Under the pieces are notes generated by a model. That model did not search any database. It saw only the letters and a program-made list of their open reading frames with translations, and was not told the origin of the DNA. 64,000 nucleotides of DNA from Rhabdophis nuchalis. Taxonomy: Eukaryota; Chordata; Lepidosauria; Squamata; Natricidae. Both the position numbers and the translations under genes were made by a program. This document shows positions 1 through 12,206 of this stretch, one piece after another (the first letter of the stretch is position 1; each line of letters starts with the position of its first letter). The DNA lies in contig CM077648.1 in assembly GCA_039707465.1 (NCBI GenBank), positions 21,824,119-21,888,118 on the forward strand. Direction: 5' to 3'.

Positions 1-589
1 AATTTAATCAATAAATCATCTTGAGTCAAAGCAATTACATGAGATGGTTATTGCAAATAAAGAGGTTGTAGGGATTGTTTCTTTGCCTAAGACCTGCTAG
101 GGACTGAATTCCTACATCACATGAAGTGATAATGAAATTCATTAGTTTTTGATTTAGCATGTTGTGTGAATTCAGTTACTGTGACTTGTTCAGCTAAGAC
201 CAAGCCAGAATTCTTTTTTATTATGTCACAATTAAATTGTGTGCAATGTGTGAACACATCAATGGCTGCGTTTAAATAAAACACAACTTCTGCTTTATAC
301 ATGTGCACTGCGCATGTGCCTGACGTGCACTGCGCACTCTACCGCCCCTGCAACACCTAGCTGCTTGCTGGAGGTCACGCAGAAGCCGCACACTATGCAT
401 GTGTGCACAATTGGCCTGGTTGCTTCAAAGACAGGTCTGGAAGGCAGGCGGGCAGGAGGGCTAAACGAGTCACCACACCGATTCAGTGGCCACTGCTCCC
501 AACTACTACTGGTTCCATACCGGCCAGAACCCACCACTGTATACTACGTTGCTAAAGGTAGCATAGTACAGCTTTCACTGAATTAGCTT

Positions 590-865
590 TGTATAGAATA
601 ACAGAGTTGGCAAGGACCTTGGAAGCTTTCTAACTAACCCCCCTGAGTGTGTAGGAGAGAGACCCTCTACCATTCTAGACAAATGGCTGCCCAATCTCTT
701 CTTGAAAAACTCCAGTGATGGAGCACTCACAACTTCTGAAGACAAGCCATTCCATTGGTCTATTGTTCTCACTGTCAGGAAATTTCTCCTTAGATTGCTT
801 CTCTCCTTGATTAGTTTCCATCCACCACTTCTTGCCCTGCCTTCAGGTGCTTTGGGGAAATAAAA
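590..865 (-). mobile_element. CR1 LINE 3' end (outer copy, part 1)
   Basis: The CR1 3' terminal text (AACAGAGTTGGCAAGGACCT) is followed in reverse by the ORF2 C-terminal coding sequence (AFKKRLG-, QWNGLSSEVV-, RRNFLTVR-type residues). The copy continues at about 1206 after an oppositely oriented CR1 insertion. Confidence 0.8.
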
Positions 866-1205
866 AGAAGGACTAGGGGAGACATGGTAGCAGTGTTCCA
901 ATATCTCAGGGGTTGCCACAAAGAAGAGGGAGTCAAACTATTCTCCAAGGCACATGAGGGTAGGACAAGAAGCAATGGGTGGAAACTAATCAAGGAGAGA
1001 AGCAACTTAGAACTGAGGAGAAATTTCCTGACAGTTAGAACAATTAATCAGTGGAACAGCTTGCCTCCAGAAGTTGTGAATGCAAGTCTTTAAGAAGATG
1101 TTGGCTAGCCATTTGTCTGAAACAATATAGGGCTTCCTGCCTAGGCAGGGGGTTGGACTAGAAGACCTCCAAGGTCCCTTCCAACTCTGCTATTGTATTG
1201 TATAT
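866..1205 (+). mobile_element. CR1 LINE 3' end inserted into the outer CR1
   Basis: A plus-strand 5'-truncated copy encodes MVAVFQYLRGCHKEEGVKLF and RRNFLTVRTINQWNSLPPEV, then the CR1 3' UTR (AGACCTCCAAGGTCCCTTCC) and a TATTG tail. It interrupts the minus-strand copy at 590-865/1206-1600. Confidence 0.85.
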
Positions 1206-1600
1206 TATTCTTTGTGGCAGCCCCTTAGATATTTGGAGCATTGCTATCATGTCACCCCTTCTTCTTTTCATTAAACTAGACAGGATCTATTTCTGCAGCT
1301 GTTCTTCATATGTTTTAGCCTCTAATCCTCTAATATTCTTTGTTCTTTTCTACACTCTTTCTAGAGTCTCAACATCTTTTATATATCATGGAGACCAAAA
1401 CTGAATGCAGTACTCTAAGAGTGGTCTTACCAAGGCATTATAAAGTAGTACAAATATTTCACGTGGTCTTGATTCTATCCATCTGTTAATGCAGCCTAGG
1501 ACTGCATTGGCTTTTTTTGGCAGCTGCAGCACATTGCTGGCTCATATTTAAGTGCTTGTCTACTACTCTACTAGAATGCAAGATCCTTGCAATTTCCCTT
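1206..1600 (-). mobile_element. CR1 LINE (outer copy, part 2)
   Basis: Starting TTCTTTGTGGCAGCCCCTTA, this continues in reverse the coding sequence broken off near 865. On the minus strand it encodes HLNMSQQCAAAAKK. Homology to CR1 fades beyond about 1600. Confidence 0.75.
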
Positions 1601-2703
1601 GAGAATAGTTTGCAGATTGCAGCCAATGCTGTATGAATATTAGAGTCCTTTCCTGAAGACAGGTAAATGTTCAAATGTCCCACTTTTGTTGCCTGTTCAC
1701 TAATAGGACTGAGCAGTGCTTCAGATGGAAAAAGTGCATAGAAATATGAATGCAACAGCTATGTGTAATTCATTGAAGCTGCCATATTATTTTCCAGGAA
1801 AACACAGCTCCTGCAGGAAATATGCTTTACTGATAAGGCCCCAAACATTTCAGTTCAAATAATTTAAATTATTTCTTAAAGGCCTACGTGCACTTTACAT
1901 TCAAAGGATGATGATCAGCCAACTTAGCAATTTTTAAGCATAGATTTTACTTTATGACAATCCTAATAACTGAATAGACAGATGCTTTTGTATACGCCAG
2001 TTGGATCTGTTAATCCCAATCCAACGAGCACAACAAATAACCATGACCTTTGCAACATTCTGTAGCGGATTTATTTGTTTGCATAGTCAACCATTTTATC
2101 TAAGCAATTTAGCAACTCACAACTGGTTAAAAAAAAAACAACCCAATAAAAAGTTAAAAACTAGCATACAAAAATATGAAAACCAATCATAAACAATTTA
2201 AAACAGAAAATCACAATCCACTGCAGAAATCATCCTCTATCAGTTCAACATAGCCATTGTAAGAGCTCCCCTTCATTGCTATTTGTTCACAAGCTATATT
2301 TTACAACTATTTTGTAGCAAGTGCCCACATTTGCTTATGTTTAATGCTTTTGCCCCCAACAATGGAAGGAGTCTTTAATCATGACAGAAACCTAACCTGT
2401 ATCCTACCAGTCCCCTTCCATATATCTCCCTACTTCAGGCGGGTCAGTGGATCCCAGAACAAATGTAAGCTATTCTGGAAATATATCACAATGGATCCTC
2501 CAAGAATCACTGTACTTCCTCATGAACCAAGGCTACAAGAAGAGGCTGCCAACAGGGCAGGACTGGTTCTATGAAACCTGGATTGAGCAAACCATTGCAA
2601 TGTTAATTGTGTGCAAGCAAATTGTGATAGTTCTGTTGCTGGCCTATCTTGCTTCATCAATCTGGAGCGTATCATTTAACTGTGCCTTATTTCAATGTGA
2701 TTA
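1601..2703. other. No recognisable gene
   Basis: AT-rich, apparently unique sequence. Short open frames have no recognisable protein features. Confidence 0.5.
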
Positions 2704-3067
2704 CAGGTAATCCTTAACTTTAGACCACAGTTGAGCTCAAAATGTATGTTCCTGAGTGACCCATTTTACAACTTTGCTTGCCGTGTTTGTGAACCATTGT
2801 AGTTGTTAAATTAGTAATATGGTTGTAAAGTGAATTTGGTTTCCCCATTGATTTTGCTTATCAGAAGGTCACAAAAGGGAAAAACATGACCCAGGGACAC
2901 TGCCACCATCATAAATGTGTCAGTAGCCACGCATCTGAATTTTGATCATGTATCCATGGGGATGCTGCAATGGTCATGTGTGAAAAATGGTCATAAGTCC
3001 CTTTTTTCAATGTTATCATAACTTTGAACAGTCACTAAGCAAACTGTTGTAAGTCGAAGACTACCTG
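2704..3067 (+). mobile_element. Squamate TA-flanked MITE
   Basis: The copy begins CAGGTAATCCTTAACTTTAG and ends GTCGAAGACTACCTG, inverted ends flanked by TA. It is 364 bp and noncoding. The same family occurs at 9641-10037, 15067-15219 and 30400-30768. Confidence 0.75.
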
Positions 3068-3189
3068 TATAAAGTCTCATAGTGGGAGGAAACTGTGTCG
3101 TTTCTATGTGGATTGTGCTTACTTAAATTATACTATTAGTTCCACCAGTTGACCAAAGATAGCAATGTGGAGATGAATTGATAAAACAG

Positions 3190-3645
3190 TTTTGTTGTTG
3201 TTGTTAGTTACAGTCATGTCCGACCAATCATGACTCCATGGACAACGTTCCTCCAGACCTTCCTGTCCTCTACCTTCCTCTGGAGTCCACTTAAGCTCAC
3301 AACTACTGCTTTGGTGACTCCATCCAGCCACCTCATTCTCTGTCATCCCGTTCTTTTGCTCTCAATCATTCCCAGCATCTCTTCTCCAGTGAGTCCTTCC
3401 TTCTCTTTAGATGGCCAAAGTATTTGAGTTCATCTTCAGGATCTGGCCTTCTAAAGAACAATCAGGGTTGATCTCTTCTAGGACTGACTGGTTTGATTGC
3501 CTTGCAGTCCAAGGGACTTGCAGGAGTCTTCTCCAGCACCAGAGTTCAAAGACCTCAATTTTTAGTGCTGAGACTTCCTTAGGGTCCAACTTTCAGAGCC
3601 ATACATTGCAACTGGGAAACAGCTTGCAGTCATACAAAAACATTT
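3190..3645 (-). mobile_element. RTE/BovB LINE 3' end, 5'-truncated
   Basis: On the minus strand the ORF2 C terminus reads AFELWCWRRLL-like text (here KIEVFELWCWRRLLQVPWTA) and later TENEVAGWSHQSSSCEL. These are hallmarks of BovB. The 3' end (plus-strand CAGTCATGTCCGACC) abuts a TTG microsatellite. Frameshifts show the copy is dead. Confidence 0.85.
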
Positions 3646-4030
3646 ATACAATCTTTATTATTTCTATCAATAGAAAAAGAATTATATTTTTTTCAGGTAA
3701 AAGTTGAAACAATCACTTTGTCCAAAGGCAGAACAAGCACAGATTGTTTAGTCTGTAACTGAACTGATTGCAGAGAAAAATTTGTGCTGCTACGTGACAG
3801 ATTGGAGTCAGTTACAGCCACAACTAGGATCATATCAATTGACTCATTCAAGGAAGTACACTGCAGTTTTATTAAATTCCATAAGCCATTCATTCTTGTA
3901 CAGATGCCATGCTAAGCAAAGACGTTTGGCCAACAAGTATGTGCACTGCCAACTTCATCCTCCCTTTCGTGACATTTTAACTCAAAACTGGTTTGTTTGG
4001 GGGCATGACAATAGCAACATCGTGACGATA

Positions 4031-4882
4031 TAGCCAGTTGGTGTCAGCTCTGGCTATTGGGGGCGTGTCATTGGCCCCCACAGAGAGGGCTCGCAACTTG
4101 GGTGTCCTCCTGGACTCTCGGCTGTCTCTAGAAGATCATATGACAGCCGTGGCCAGGGGGGCTTTTTATCAGGTCCACCTGATATGCCAGTTACGCCCAT
4201 TTCTGGATCGTGACGATTTACGCACGGTCACTCAAGCCTTCATCTCCCGCCTGGACTACTGCAACGCTCTCTACATTGGGCTTCCCTTGAAGTGCACCCG
4301 GAGGTTCCAGTTGGTTCAGAATGCGGCCGCGCAGGGGATTCTGGGATCCTCCAGATGCTCCCACGTAACACCTCTCCTGCGCGAGCTGCACTAGCTGCCT
4401 ATGGCTTTCCGGGTGCGCTTCAAGGTACTAGTAACCACCTTTAAAGCGCTCCATGGCAAGGGACCTGGTTATCTTCAAGACCGCCTCCTGCTACCAAATA
4501 CCTCCCACCGATCAGTTCGCACCCACAGAGAGGGCCTCCTCAGGGTGCTGTCGGCTAAACAATGTCGGCTGGCGACCCCCAGGGGGAGAGCCTTCTCTGT
4601 GGCAGCCTCTGGAATGACCTACCCCCTGATCTACGGACGATCACCAACCTACGCCTTTTCCGTCGGGCCCTGAAGACCCATTTATTTCGTGCTGCCAGCC
4701 TGTCATAGTTTTTAAATTGATTTTAGTAGGGGTTTTTAATTTGGCAGGCCAATTTATTTAATTATATCTTAACATTTGATCTTAACTTTTATATTACTCA
4801 TTTTTACGGTTGGCTGTACACCGCCCTGAGTCCCGAAAGGGAGATAGGGCGATATATAAATGCAATAAATCTTAATCTTAAC
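4031..4882 (+). mobile_element. L2-like LINE 3' end with mutated ORF2 C terminus
   Basis: The plus strand encodes [37 protein letters not shown] and FKALHGKGPGYLQDRLL. An in-frame TAG at about 4392 replaces a Trp, and a later indel shifts the frame. The 3' tail (CGCCCTGAGTC...GGGCGATATATAAA) ends in a T/A-rich repeat. Confidence 0.85.
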
Positions 4883-5133
4883 ATCGTGAGGAAAAAGAGA
4901 GCACCAGGATATGTTAACACCCTGTTTAAGTTCAAGTGAAGATATGCCTTCAGACTTGCAAAATAGTTAATTCTCTGGCTGCGTCTAAAGAACATGATCT
5001 ATAGGTTCACATAACAAAACATATGATACCTCTGAACAGTTCATACTCTTTGTCACTATATCACACTGTTTAAAAAATAGATAGTTTTCTTCAGCTTTTC
5101 TGTGGTACTCCTGTGTTACAAGAGTAGCAGCAT

Positions 5134-5560
5134 TTGCGAAAAATCTTAGAAAGATTAATAAACAAATTGTATAATTATTTACTGGGTATAAAACTGGAAG
5201 AGGAACAAGTAAAAGAGGCAATGATAATGTGGGCGAAAAATGTTGGTCATGTGATAGAATTAAATAAATGGCAGAAACCGTGGGATAGAAATTATAAATT
5301 AAAATGTCAACTGCATATAAAGAGAATTTATATAAGATGCTTTATAGATGGCATTTTCCACCGGCGAGTTTGGCAAAGATGTTTAAAGGCAAATCAGCTA
5401 AATGTTGGAAATGTCACCAGTTACCTGGATTTTACTATCATATGTGGTGGATATGTGGAGAAGCAAAGGCGTTCTGGACTAAGACAAAGATGTGGTTGGA
5501 AAGGATGATAAAACAATGTATTGAAATATTATAACAGAAATATTTTTGTTGGGGGATATT
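5134..5560 (+). mobile_element. L1-type LINE ORF2 C-terminal fragment
   Basis: Across two frames the plus strand encodes KENLYKMLYRWHFPPASLAK and KCWKCHQLPGFYYHMWWICG, the Cys-rich C-terminal domain typical of vertebrate L1 ORF2p. It is broken by a frameshift. AT-rich sequence to about 5890 may be its 3' UTR. Confidence 0.7.
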
Positions 5561-6134
5561 ACCTGAAACCTATAATAAAGAGAATACATTTTTAATTATT
5601 CATATATTACCTGCAGCTGATTATTATATGATGTGGGAGGTATTTTATCAATGGTTAAAGAATAAAAAAGGAAACTGGAAATAAAAGAAGAAGGTAAAAA
5701 AAGAATAGAAAATGTATTAAGATAGAGATAAGAATAAAATGATAATTGTTAGCATGAATATGATGAAAATAACTATAATCAATGTTATTATTGTATATAT
5801 ATACATTAGAAGATAGATTAGAAGATATGTTAAGAAGGAAATGAAGAGATTTACAAGATTTAATTGTATAATACATTATAATTTATGGAAGAATGTTGTA
5901 CAGACATTTGTGCCGGACAACACACTGCTTAAGGAAAGATGGAATGTATGTATTTTAAAATTGAAAGATAAAAAACTTTTACAAATAGTTTTTTCAGCAT
6001 TCCTGTGTTACTGTATAGTTACTGTTGATCCAACCTCTGTTAAAATTTTGAAGTCATAGAAAGTTGCAGTGATTGAATTCAGGTAGCTTGCTAAGCCAGA
6101 ATTTAAGCATTGTAAATTGCAATGTGTTATTTTT

Positions 6135-6566
6135 TTTTTAATCACATTTATATCCCGCCCTTCTCCACAAAGACCCAGGGCGGCGCACAGGAATTTAAAA
6201 AACATGCAAAACAATAAATACGAAATTTAAAAACATATTAAATTATAATCCTATGCTAAAACCAATTTTAAAATCCCCAATTTAAAACTATCTAAAAATA
6301 GTCCCCACGGGAGGTTAGGCTAGGCCGGCTTGCTGAAAAAGATGTGTGTTTAGACACTGGCGGAAGAGGCGGAGGTCAGTGATGGTACACAATTCAGGGG
6401 GTAGGTCGTTCCAAAGGGCAGGGCCCGCCACAGAGAAGGCTCTTCCCCTGGGTGTCGCCAGGCGGCATTGCCCGACCGACGGCACCCTGAGAAGGCCCTC
6501 TCTGTGGGAGCGGATCGGCCGAAGGGATGTATGGGGCAGGAGGCGGTCTCGCATATAACTAGACCC
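6135..6566 (-). mobile_element. L2-like LINE 3' end, 5'-truncated
   Basis: On the minus strand an intact frame encodes [20 protein letters not shown] and [20 protein letters not shown] to its stop. The 3' tail reads ATATCCCGCCCTTCTCC on the plus strand, preceded by a T run. Confidence 0.85.
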
Positions 6567-7336
6567 CGAGCCAGTGTTGCTGTATGTTCAGTTTAATGCA
6601 GCATGTTCAGCTATTGGGGCTTATCTAATGAATTATAGTTAGCCTAATACGATGCAGTCAGTGAATTAAGCTGGTTTTTATGATTTTAAAATGGCAGCTA
6701 TGCCACTGGGACATGTTAGAGTTTAATTAAGACTATTATCTAGTTTGAGGGGATAGACAATCGCTTTACTATTTTCAGTGCAATTATGTGCATTATAATT
6801 TTATGAAGTGAGATTTTCAGTATAAATCTAAAGTATAAATTTACCTAGAATGTTTCTGACATTTTCACACAAAAATCTTATTCTTCCTTATGGATGCTTT
6901 ACAGGGGGGGAATGAGGTTCTATTTTATGGCAAATACCTACAATAAAATCAGTACAATATGAGCAAACATCTACACCAATTACATGGTAAAAGTTAATTA
7001 AAATTACCCAGCCTACTCCGCTCAGTATTTAATCTATTTTGCCAAACAACCACATATACAGTATATAATCATGTACACATGTTTCCTACTTCCCAGAAGC
7101 CAGAGGTTAATTTGCAGATGTAATAAATATGCAGATTTTTTTGTCCCATTTGTCACTACCTCCAGCCCAAGAAAAAACACCAGTGCAGCTCTGACTTCAT
7201 AAAATACTCTCCAGATTTACAGCTGTACAATAATCCAACCTGGTCCTTCAGATTTTCCAAGTGCACCATTGCCTACTGCCCCTATAAATAGGTCCAAATG
7301 CTTTACTGTGATTGTCATCGTCTTCTCCTTCTTATA
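6567..7336. other. No recognisable gene
   Basis: AT-rich sequence without coding or clear repeat signal. Confidence 0.4.
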
Positions 7337-7419
7337 ATACAATACAATACAATACAATACAATACAATACAATACAATACAATACAATACAATACAATAC
7401 AATACAATACAATACAATA
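7337..7419 (+). repeat. (AATAC)n microsatellite at the CR1 3' end
   Basis: About 16 uninterrupted AATAC units directly abut the 3' terminus of the CR1 copy at 7420-8966. In the sense of the element the unit is GTATT/TATTG. Confidence 0.95.
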
Positions 7420-8966
7420 GCAGAGTTGGAAGGGACCTAGTAGGTCTTCTAGTCCAACCCCCTGTGTGGGCAGGAATCTTATACCATTTCAGACAAATGG
7501 CTATCTAACATCTTTTTAAAGACTTCCAGGGTTGGGGCAGTCACAACTTCTGGAGGCAAGCTGTTCCAGAGGTTAATTGTTCTAACTGTCAGGAAATTTC
7601 TCCTTAGTTCTAAGTTGCTTCTCTCCTTGATTAGTTTCCACCCATTGCTTCTTGTCCTGCCCCCAGGTGCCTTGGAGAATAGTTTGACTCCCTCTTCTTT
7701 GTGGCACCCTCTGAGATATCGGAACACTGCTATCATGTCTCCCCTGGTCCTTCTCTTCATCAAACTAGACATACCCAGCTCCTGCAACTGTTCTTCATAT
7801 GTTTTAGTCTCCAGTCCCCTAATCATCTTGGTTGCTCTTCTCTGCACTCTTTCCAGAGTCTCCACGTCTTTTCTACATTGTGGCGACCAAAACTGTATGC
7901 CGTATTCCAAGTGTGGCCTTACCAAGGCACTATACAGTGGCATTAACACTTCACGTGATCTAGATTCTATCCCTCTGTTTATGCAGCCTAGAACTGTGTT
8001 GGCTTTTTTGGCAGCTGCTGCACACTGCTGGCTCATATTTAAATGGTTGTCCACTAGGATTCCAAGATCCCTCTCACAGTTGCTACTATTGAGCAAGGTA
8101 CCACCTATACTGTACCTGTGCATTTTGTTTTTCTTGCCTAAATGTAGAACCTTACTTTTTTCACAATTGAATTTCATTTTATTAGATAGTGCCCAATGTT
8201 CAAGTTTGTCAAGATCCTTCTGTATCTTAACCCTATCTTCTGGAGTGTTGGCTATTCCTGCCAGCTTGGTGTCGTCTGCAAATTTGATGAGTTCCCCATT
8301 TACCCCCTCATCCAAATCATTGATGAAGATGTTGAAGAGTACTGGGCCTAAAACAGAGCCTTGGGGGACTCCACTGCATACTTCCTTCCATGTAGATGCA
8401 GTTCCATTGAGGACTACACGTTGAGTGCGGTTGGTCAGCCAGTTGCGAATCCATTTGGTGGTAATGCTGTCTAACCCACATTTTTCTATAGTAGGTTATG
8501 GTCTACTTTATCAAATGCCTTACTGAAGTCCAAATAAATTATATCGACAGCATTCCTCTGGTCCACTAATTTTGTCACTTTGTCAAAGAATGCAATTAGA
8601 TTAGTCTGGCATGATCTGTTTTGGACAAACCCATGTTGGCTTTTGGTATTACTTTGTTTGCTTCTAGGTGTTCACTTATTTGTTGCTTAATTATCTTTTC
8701 CAGAATCTTTCCTGGTATTGAGGTCAGGCTGATGGGTCTATAGTTTCCTAGATCTATTTTTCCCCCTTTTTTGAAGATGGGAACCACATCAGCTCTTTTC
8801 CAGTCTTCGGGCAGTTCCCCGGTGCTCCAGGATCTCTGAAAGATATAGTTCAGTGGTTTTGAGATCTCGTCTGCCAGTTTCTTCAGAACCCTGGGGTGTA
8901 ATCCATCCGGTCCTGGTGATTTGAACTCATCCAGGGCAGACAGATGCTCCCTTTTCTTCCCTATTC
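7420..8966 (-). mobile_element. CR1 LINE, ~1.5 kb, RT to 3' end
   Basis: On the minus strand an 278-codon frame (8315-7479) holds the RT active-site text IKFADDTKLAG, then HLNMSQQCAAAAKKANTVLG, ATKMIRGLETKTYEEQLQEL and RRNFLTVRTINLWNSLPPEV. An upstream frame (8787-8596) encodes MVPIFKKGGKIDLGNYRPIS, the RT N-terminal motif. The two are separated by frameshifts, and the element is 5'-truncated near 8966. The gene is dead but only moderately diverged. Confidence 0.92.
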
Positions 8967-9042
8967 CAACTTGTGTTCCTAATGATGATTACAACTTTAC
9001 CAAGTTACACTACAAGCGCTCATTGTTGCATTACACTATTAG

Positions 9043-9627
9043 TGTTCTGATCTAGGCTTCCCAAAAGCACGAAGCCAACTCCTCATCCTGATAAAACTGC
9101 TTTTATTTAGGTTAAAGTGAATTCCTCTCCAGCAAAGTCCCGCCAACAGTCTTTCAATAGATTTTACAACTACAGACTTTTATCACGTTTGGAGAGCTGC
9201 CAGGCCGTTATCTTCCAAACGTCATTCTGTAGTAGACAACACATGGCAAGAAATCAGGAACAGATCTTCACTTTAATTAATTGAACTAATTGTCTTCTGC
9301 AAACTCCACTCCCCTTTTGCTCCTCTTTATTCCCTATGGGAGGGGCTTTTACTCCCAAGTTGGCCCTTGTTCTTTAGCTGTTCCCCTCTCCTGGCAGCTT
9401 TGCGCATGTGCACACTAGGAACAGGCTCCAGCTGTTCTTCTGCCCCACTGATGTCCAACTCTGAAGGCAGCTGATAACTGTTGGACAGCCTTGGCCTCAT
9501 CTCTGCCTCTGACACAGAGCACTCGTCAGAGCCTTCCCCAGACTCCAGGACTGGCCCATGTTCTTCCCCAACCTCCTCACTGTCTGAGTCTGCCACAAGC
9601 TCCGATGGCCACTGCCGGGTCACAACA
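9043..9627 (-). mobile_element. Probable solo LTR (Gypsy-like), 585 bp
   Basis: The segment begins TGTTCTGATC and ends GGGTCACAACA on the plus strand, giving TG...CA ends. In the minus orientation it has a GAATAAAGAG polyadenylation-like site near 9330. It also carries a 116-codon acidic open frame (SDSEEVGEEHGPVLESGEG), as in some Gypsy LTR/leader regions. No clear target-site duplication is seen, so the call is tentative. Confidence 0.5.
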
Positions 9628-9640
9628 GTTAACCTTAATA

Positions 9641-10037
9641 CAGGTAGTCCTTGATTTACAACCACAACTGAGCCCAAATTTTCTGTACCTGAGACATTTG
9701 TTAAGTGAGTTTTGCCCTATTTTAAGGCCTATCTTGCCACAGTTGTTAAGTGTAGCACAGCAGGTGTAAAGTTAGTAACACAGTTGTTAGGTGAACCTGG
9801 TTTCCCCATGGACTTTGCTTCTCAGAAGGTTGCAAAAGGTGCAACCTTTCCCCAAGATGTCCCCAGGATAGTGCAATTGTCCTAAATCTGAGTGAGTTGA
9901 CCAGTGTCTTAATGATGATCATATGACGATAGGGATGCCACAACGGTTGTGTGAAAAACAGTCATAAGTCATTTTTTTCAACGCTGTTGTACTTTGAACG
10001 GTCACTAAATTATTTGTTGTAAGTGGAGGGCTATCCG
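9641..10037 (+). mobile_element. Squamate TA-flanked MITE
   Basis: The copy runs from CAGGTAGTCCTTGATTTACA to GTGGAGGGCTATCCG with TA on both sides. It is noncoding and belongs to the family at 2704-3067 and 30400-30768. Confidence 0.75.
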
Positions 10038-10922
10038 TAATGTTATTTGGTTGCATTTTCTCAGAAGGTGCTGTAATTTTTCAAAGGTAATGGTTATAGC
10101 ATGTATTAAATCTCATTTAAGTCTCAAATTTTCTCCAGCAACCAGAGTGAGAACTTGAATTACCAGCCTATTTTCTCTGATCAGTAGCTTGAATACTTTT
10201 TGCGGTTGGAACAGGACTTCAGTTCGTGCAACGCTTTGCAACGAAGGTGCCGGTTTCCTCTTTCTTCCGAGTACAGTAGAGGTTTCTGTGTGCATGAATA
10301 CAAAGGCAATTAAAGAACTGGAAGGCCACCAAAGAATCATTTGTGGTTGGAGAAGAGAGAAAGATTCCTTCCAAGTTTACAAAGCTTTGTCAAAATACAA
10401 AGTGCCATATTCCAAGGAAATGGCTAAACTTGTAAGATCAGTAATTTTTTTTGTTTTGTTTAAGAGAAGAAGAAATACTAGGAGAAAAGAGGCGATCTAA
10501 ACTGTTAGCCAAATGTAGGAGCCAAGAACTTTTATTATTCGGCCATAAGTAGAGTTTACTTGCCAGTACACTACAAACAGAAGGGAAGACACATGAGCCA
10601 TCTAGTGGAGATGCTCACTGCAATGTGAAGTGCTCTGTGATCTTTTCCTCCGTGCATGAAAAAAAGACAAGGGAAGTAAAAGTATGTTTTTCTTGAACCT
10701 TCATTTTGTTCAATAGTAGAAGAGCTGTAGGACACCTGAGTCTGATTTTGTCCCTAAGCAGAACAAAGGAAGAGAACCAAAAGAGGAATGGAAGAAAAAT
10801 CCCCTGCACTAGTATTTGTATTTATTAGTTTGTCAAACATGTACAAGATAGCAGGTAAAAATATAAACATGATATAAACAAAAGATGAATACAAACAGAT
10901 GGGGACAGTAGGACAGGGACAT
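10038..10922. other. No recognisable gene
   Basis: Mixed-composition sequence. A 103-codon plus frame at 10189-10500 has no recognisable domain. Confidence 0.4.
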
Positions 10923-11345
10923 TAACTATGCTGGTGCGCTTATGCCTTTACGGACCTCTGAGGAATGGGGTGAGGTCCACGGTAGACAGTTTAAGATTGA
11001 AACTGTGATGGTTAGAAGATATAACAACGGAGCCATGTAGAGCATTCCAGGCATTGACCACTGTTGCTGAAGTCTATATTTTCTGCAATCGAGTTTGGAG
11101 CGGTTTATCTTGAGTTTGTATTGATTGTTTGCCTGTGTGTTATTGAGGTTGAAGCTGAAGAAGTCATTGACAGGTAAGACGTTGTAGCAGACAATTTTGT
11201 GTACTGTGCTTAGATCATACCACAGGTGGCAGAGATCCAGATTGTCCAAGCCCAAAATTTCAAGTGTGGTGGCATAGGGAATTCTATTGTGAGTAGAGGG
11301 GTGGAGTATTCTTCTTGTGAAGTACCTCTGGATCCACTCAATTGT
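10923..11345 (-). mobile_element. Non-LTR LINE 3' fragment of unassigned family
   Basis: The minus strand encodes NLDLCHLWYDLSTVHKIVCY, FFSFNLNNTQANNQYKLKIN and LDCRKYRLQQQW. It is the same family as the copy at 62430-62885. The pattern (HKIVxYNVLxVNDxFSFN, then RKYxxxxRVVNTWNxLPDSV) resembles the C terminus of jockey/CR1-superfamily ORF2. Frameshifts disrupt it. Confidence 0.55.
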
Positions 11346-11504
11346 ATTAGTGTTTTTAATTATTGTTATTAAATTATTATTATTATTTAATGTTATTAAT
11401 ATTAACTAGATACAGCAGAGATAAAAAAGAAGTAAAATGTGCTTCTTGTAAGATGAAAACTGACAGAATGGAACAAATAATTAAATAATAGTAAGTTTTA
11501 TTTT

Positions 11505-11556
11505 AATTGCATTTATATCCCGCCCTTCTCCACAAAGGACCCAGGGCGGCGTATGA
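11505..11556 (-). mobile_element. L2-like LINE 3' tail fragment
   Basis: TTTATATCCCGCCCTTCTCC followed by CAGGGCGGCG is the reverse complement of the 3' tail of the L2-like LINE family. Only the terminal ~50 bp remain. Confidence 0.7.
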
Positions 11557-12206
11557 GAAACTGAGGCATTCCAAATCTTGCTGAATGGCTGTAATTACAG
11601 TTACTGTAATGAAAGGTGGACAATGATGGGAACTGTAGTTTAGCTGTAGTGAAGGCTAGGTTTCCATCCTTATGTCTACTTGTACTTCTACTGCACTTCT
11701 ACTGTACTTGTACTTCTACTGTACTCAGGAGGGAAGAAGCCACTCTGGGTTGTTCAGGGAAGGCTTCACTCTCTTGAACCTGTCCATACACACAACCAGC
11801 AGAGGTATGATTCTGACATTGGTCTTTCTATGCCATTAGAATTTCTTCATCAGGGTGGAAGCCATAGTGTAAAGCAAGGTTCTTATTTCCCATGGAATAG
11901 GAGGAGGCAAATGTAGCAAATGCTCACATTTTATTAGAATTCAACCCAGCAAATACAGTACACAAACTAACTAGTTATTATGTGGTCTATAGATTGCACC
12001 CTTTCTATCCCCTTAATAGTTCATTTTCACATGATCCAATTACAGCACATGTCATCACATTGTTGAAAACCAGTTGGCAATGCAAGAGAAATATGATTCT
12101 GCCTTAATGGCATATTGTTAACATGCTCAGTCAGAGACTTAATTACGAATCTTTGTGATAGTTTCCCACCAATGACATTAAATAATTATAAATTTCTGGC
12201 AAACTA
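11557..12206. other. No recognisable gene
   Basis: Unique-looking sequence. A small tandem motif of CTTCTACTGTA(C) occurs near 11686-11722. Confidence 0.4.

Noticed and set aside
7337..7419. CRISPR-like direct repeats
   Set aside because: A pure pentamer microsatellite without spacers in a vertebrate genome.
7615..8424. 269-codon plus-strand open frame
   Set aside because: It is the complement of the CR1 ORF2 region; RT motifs are on the minus strand.
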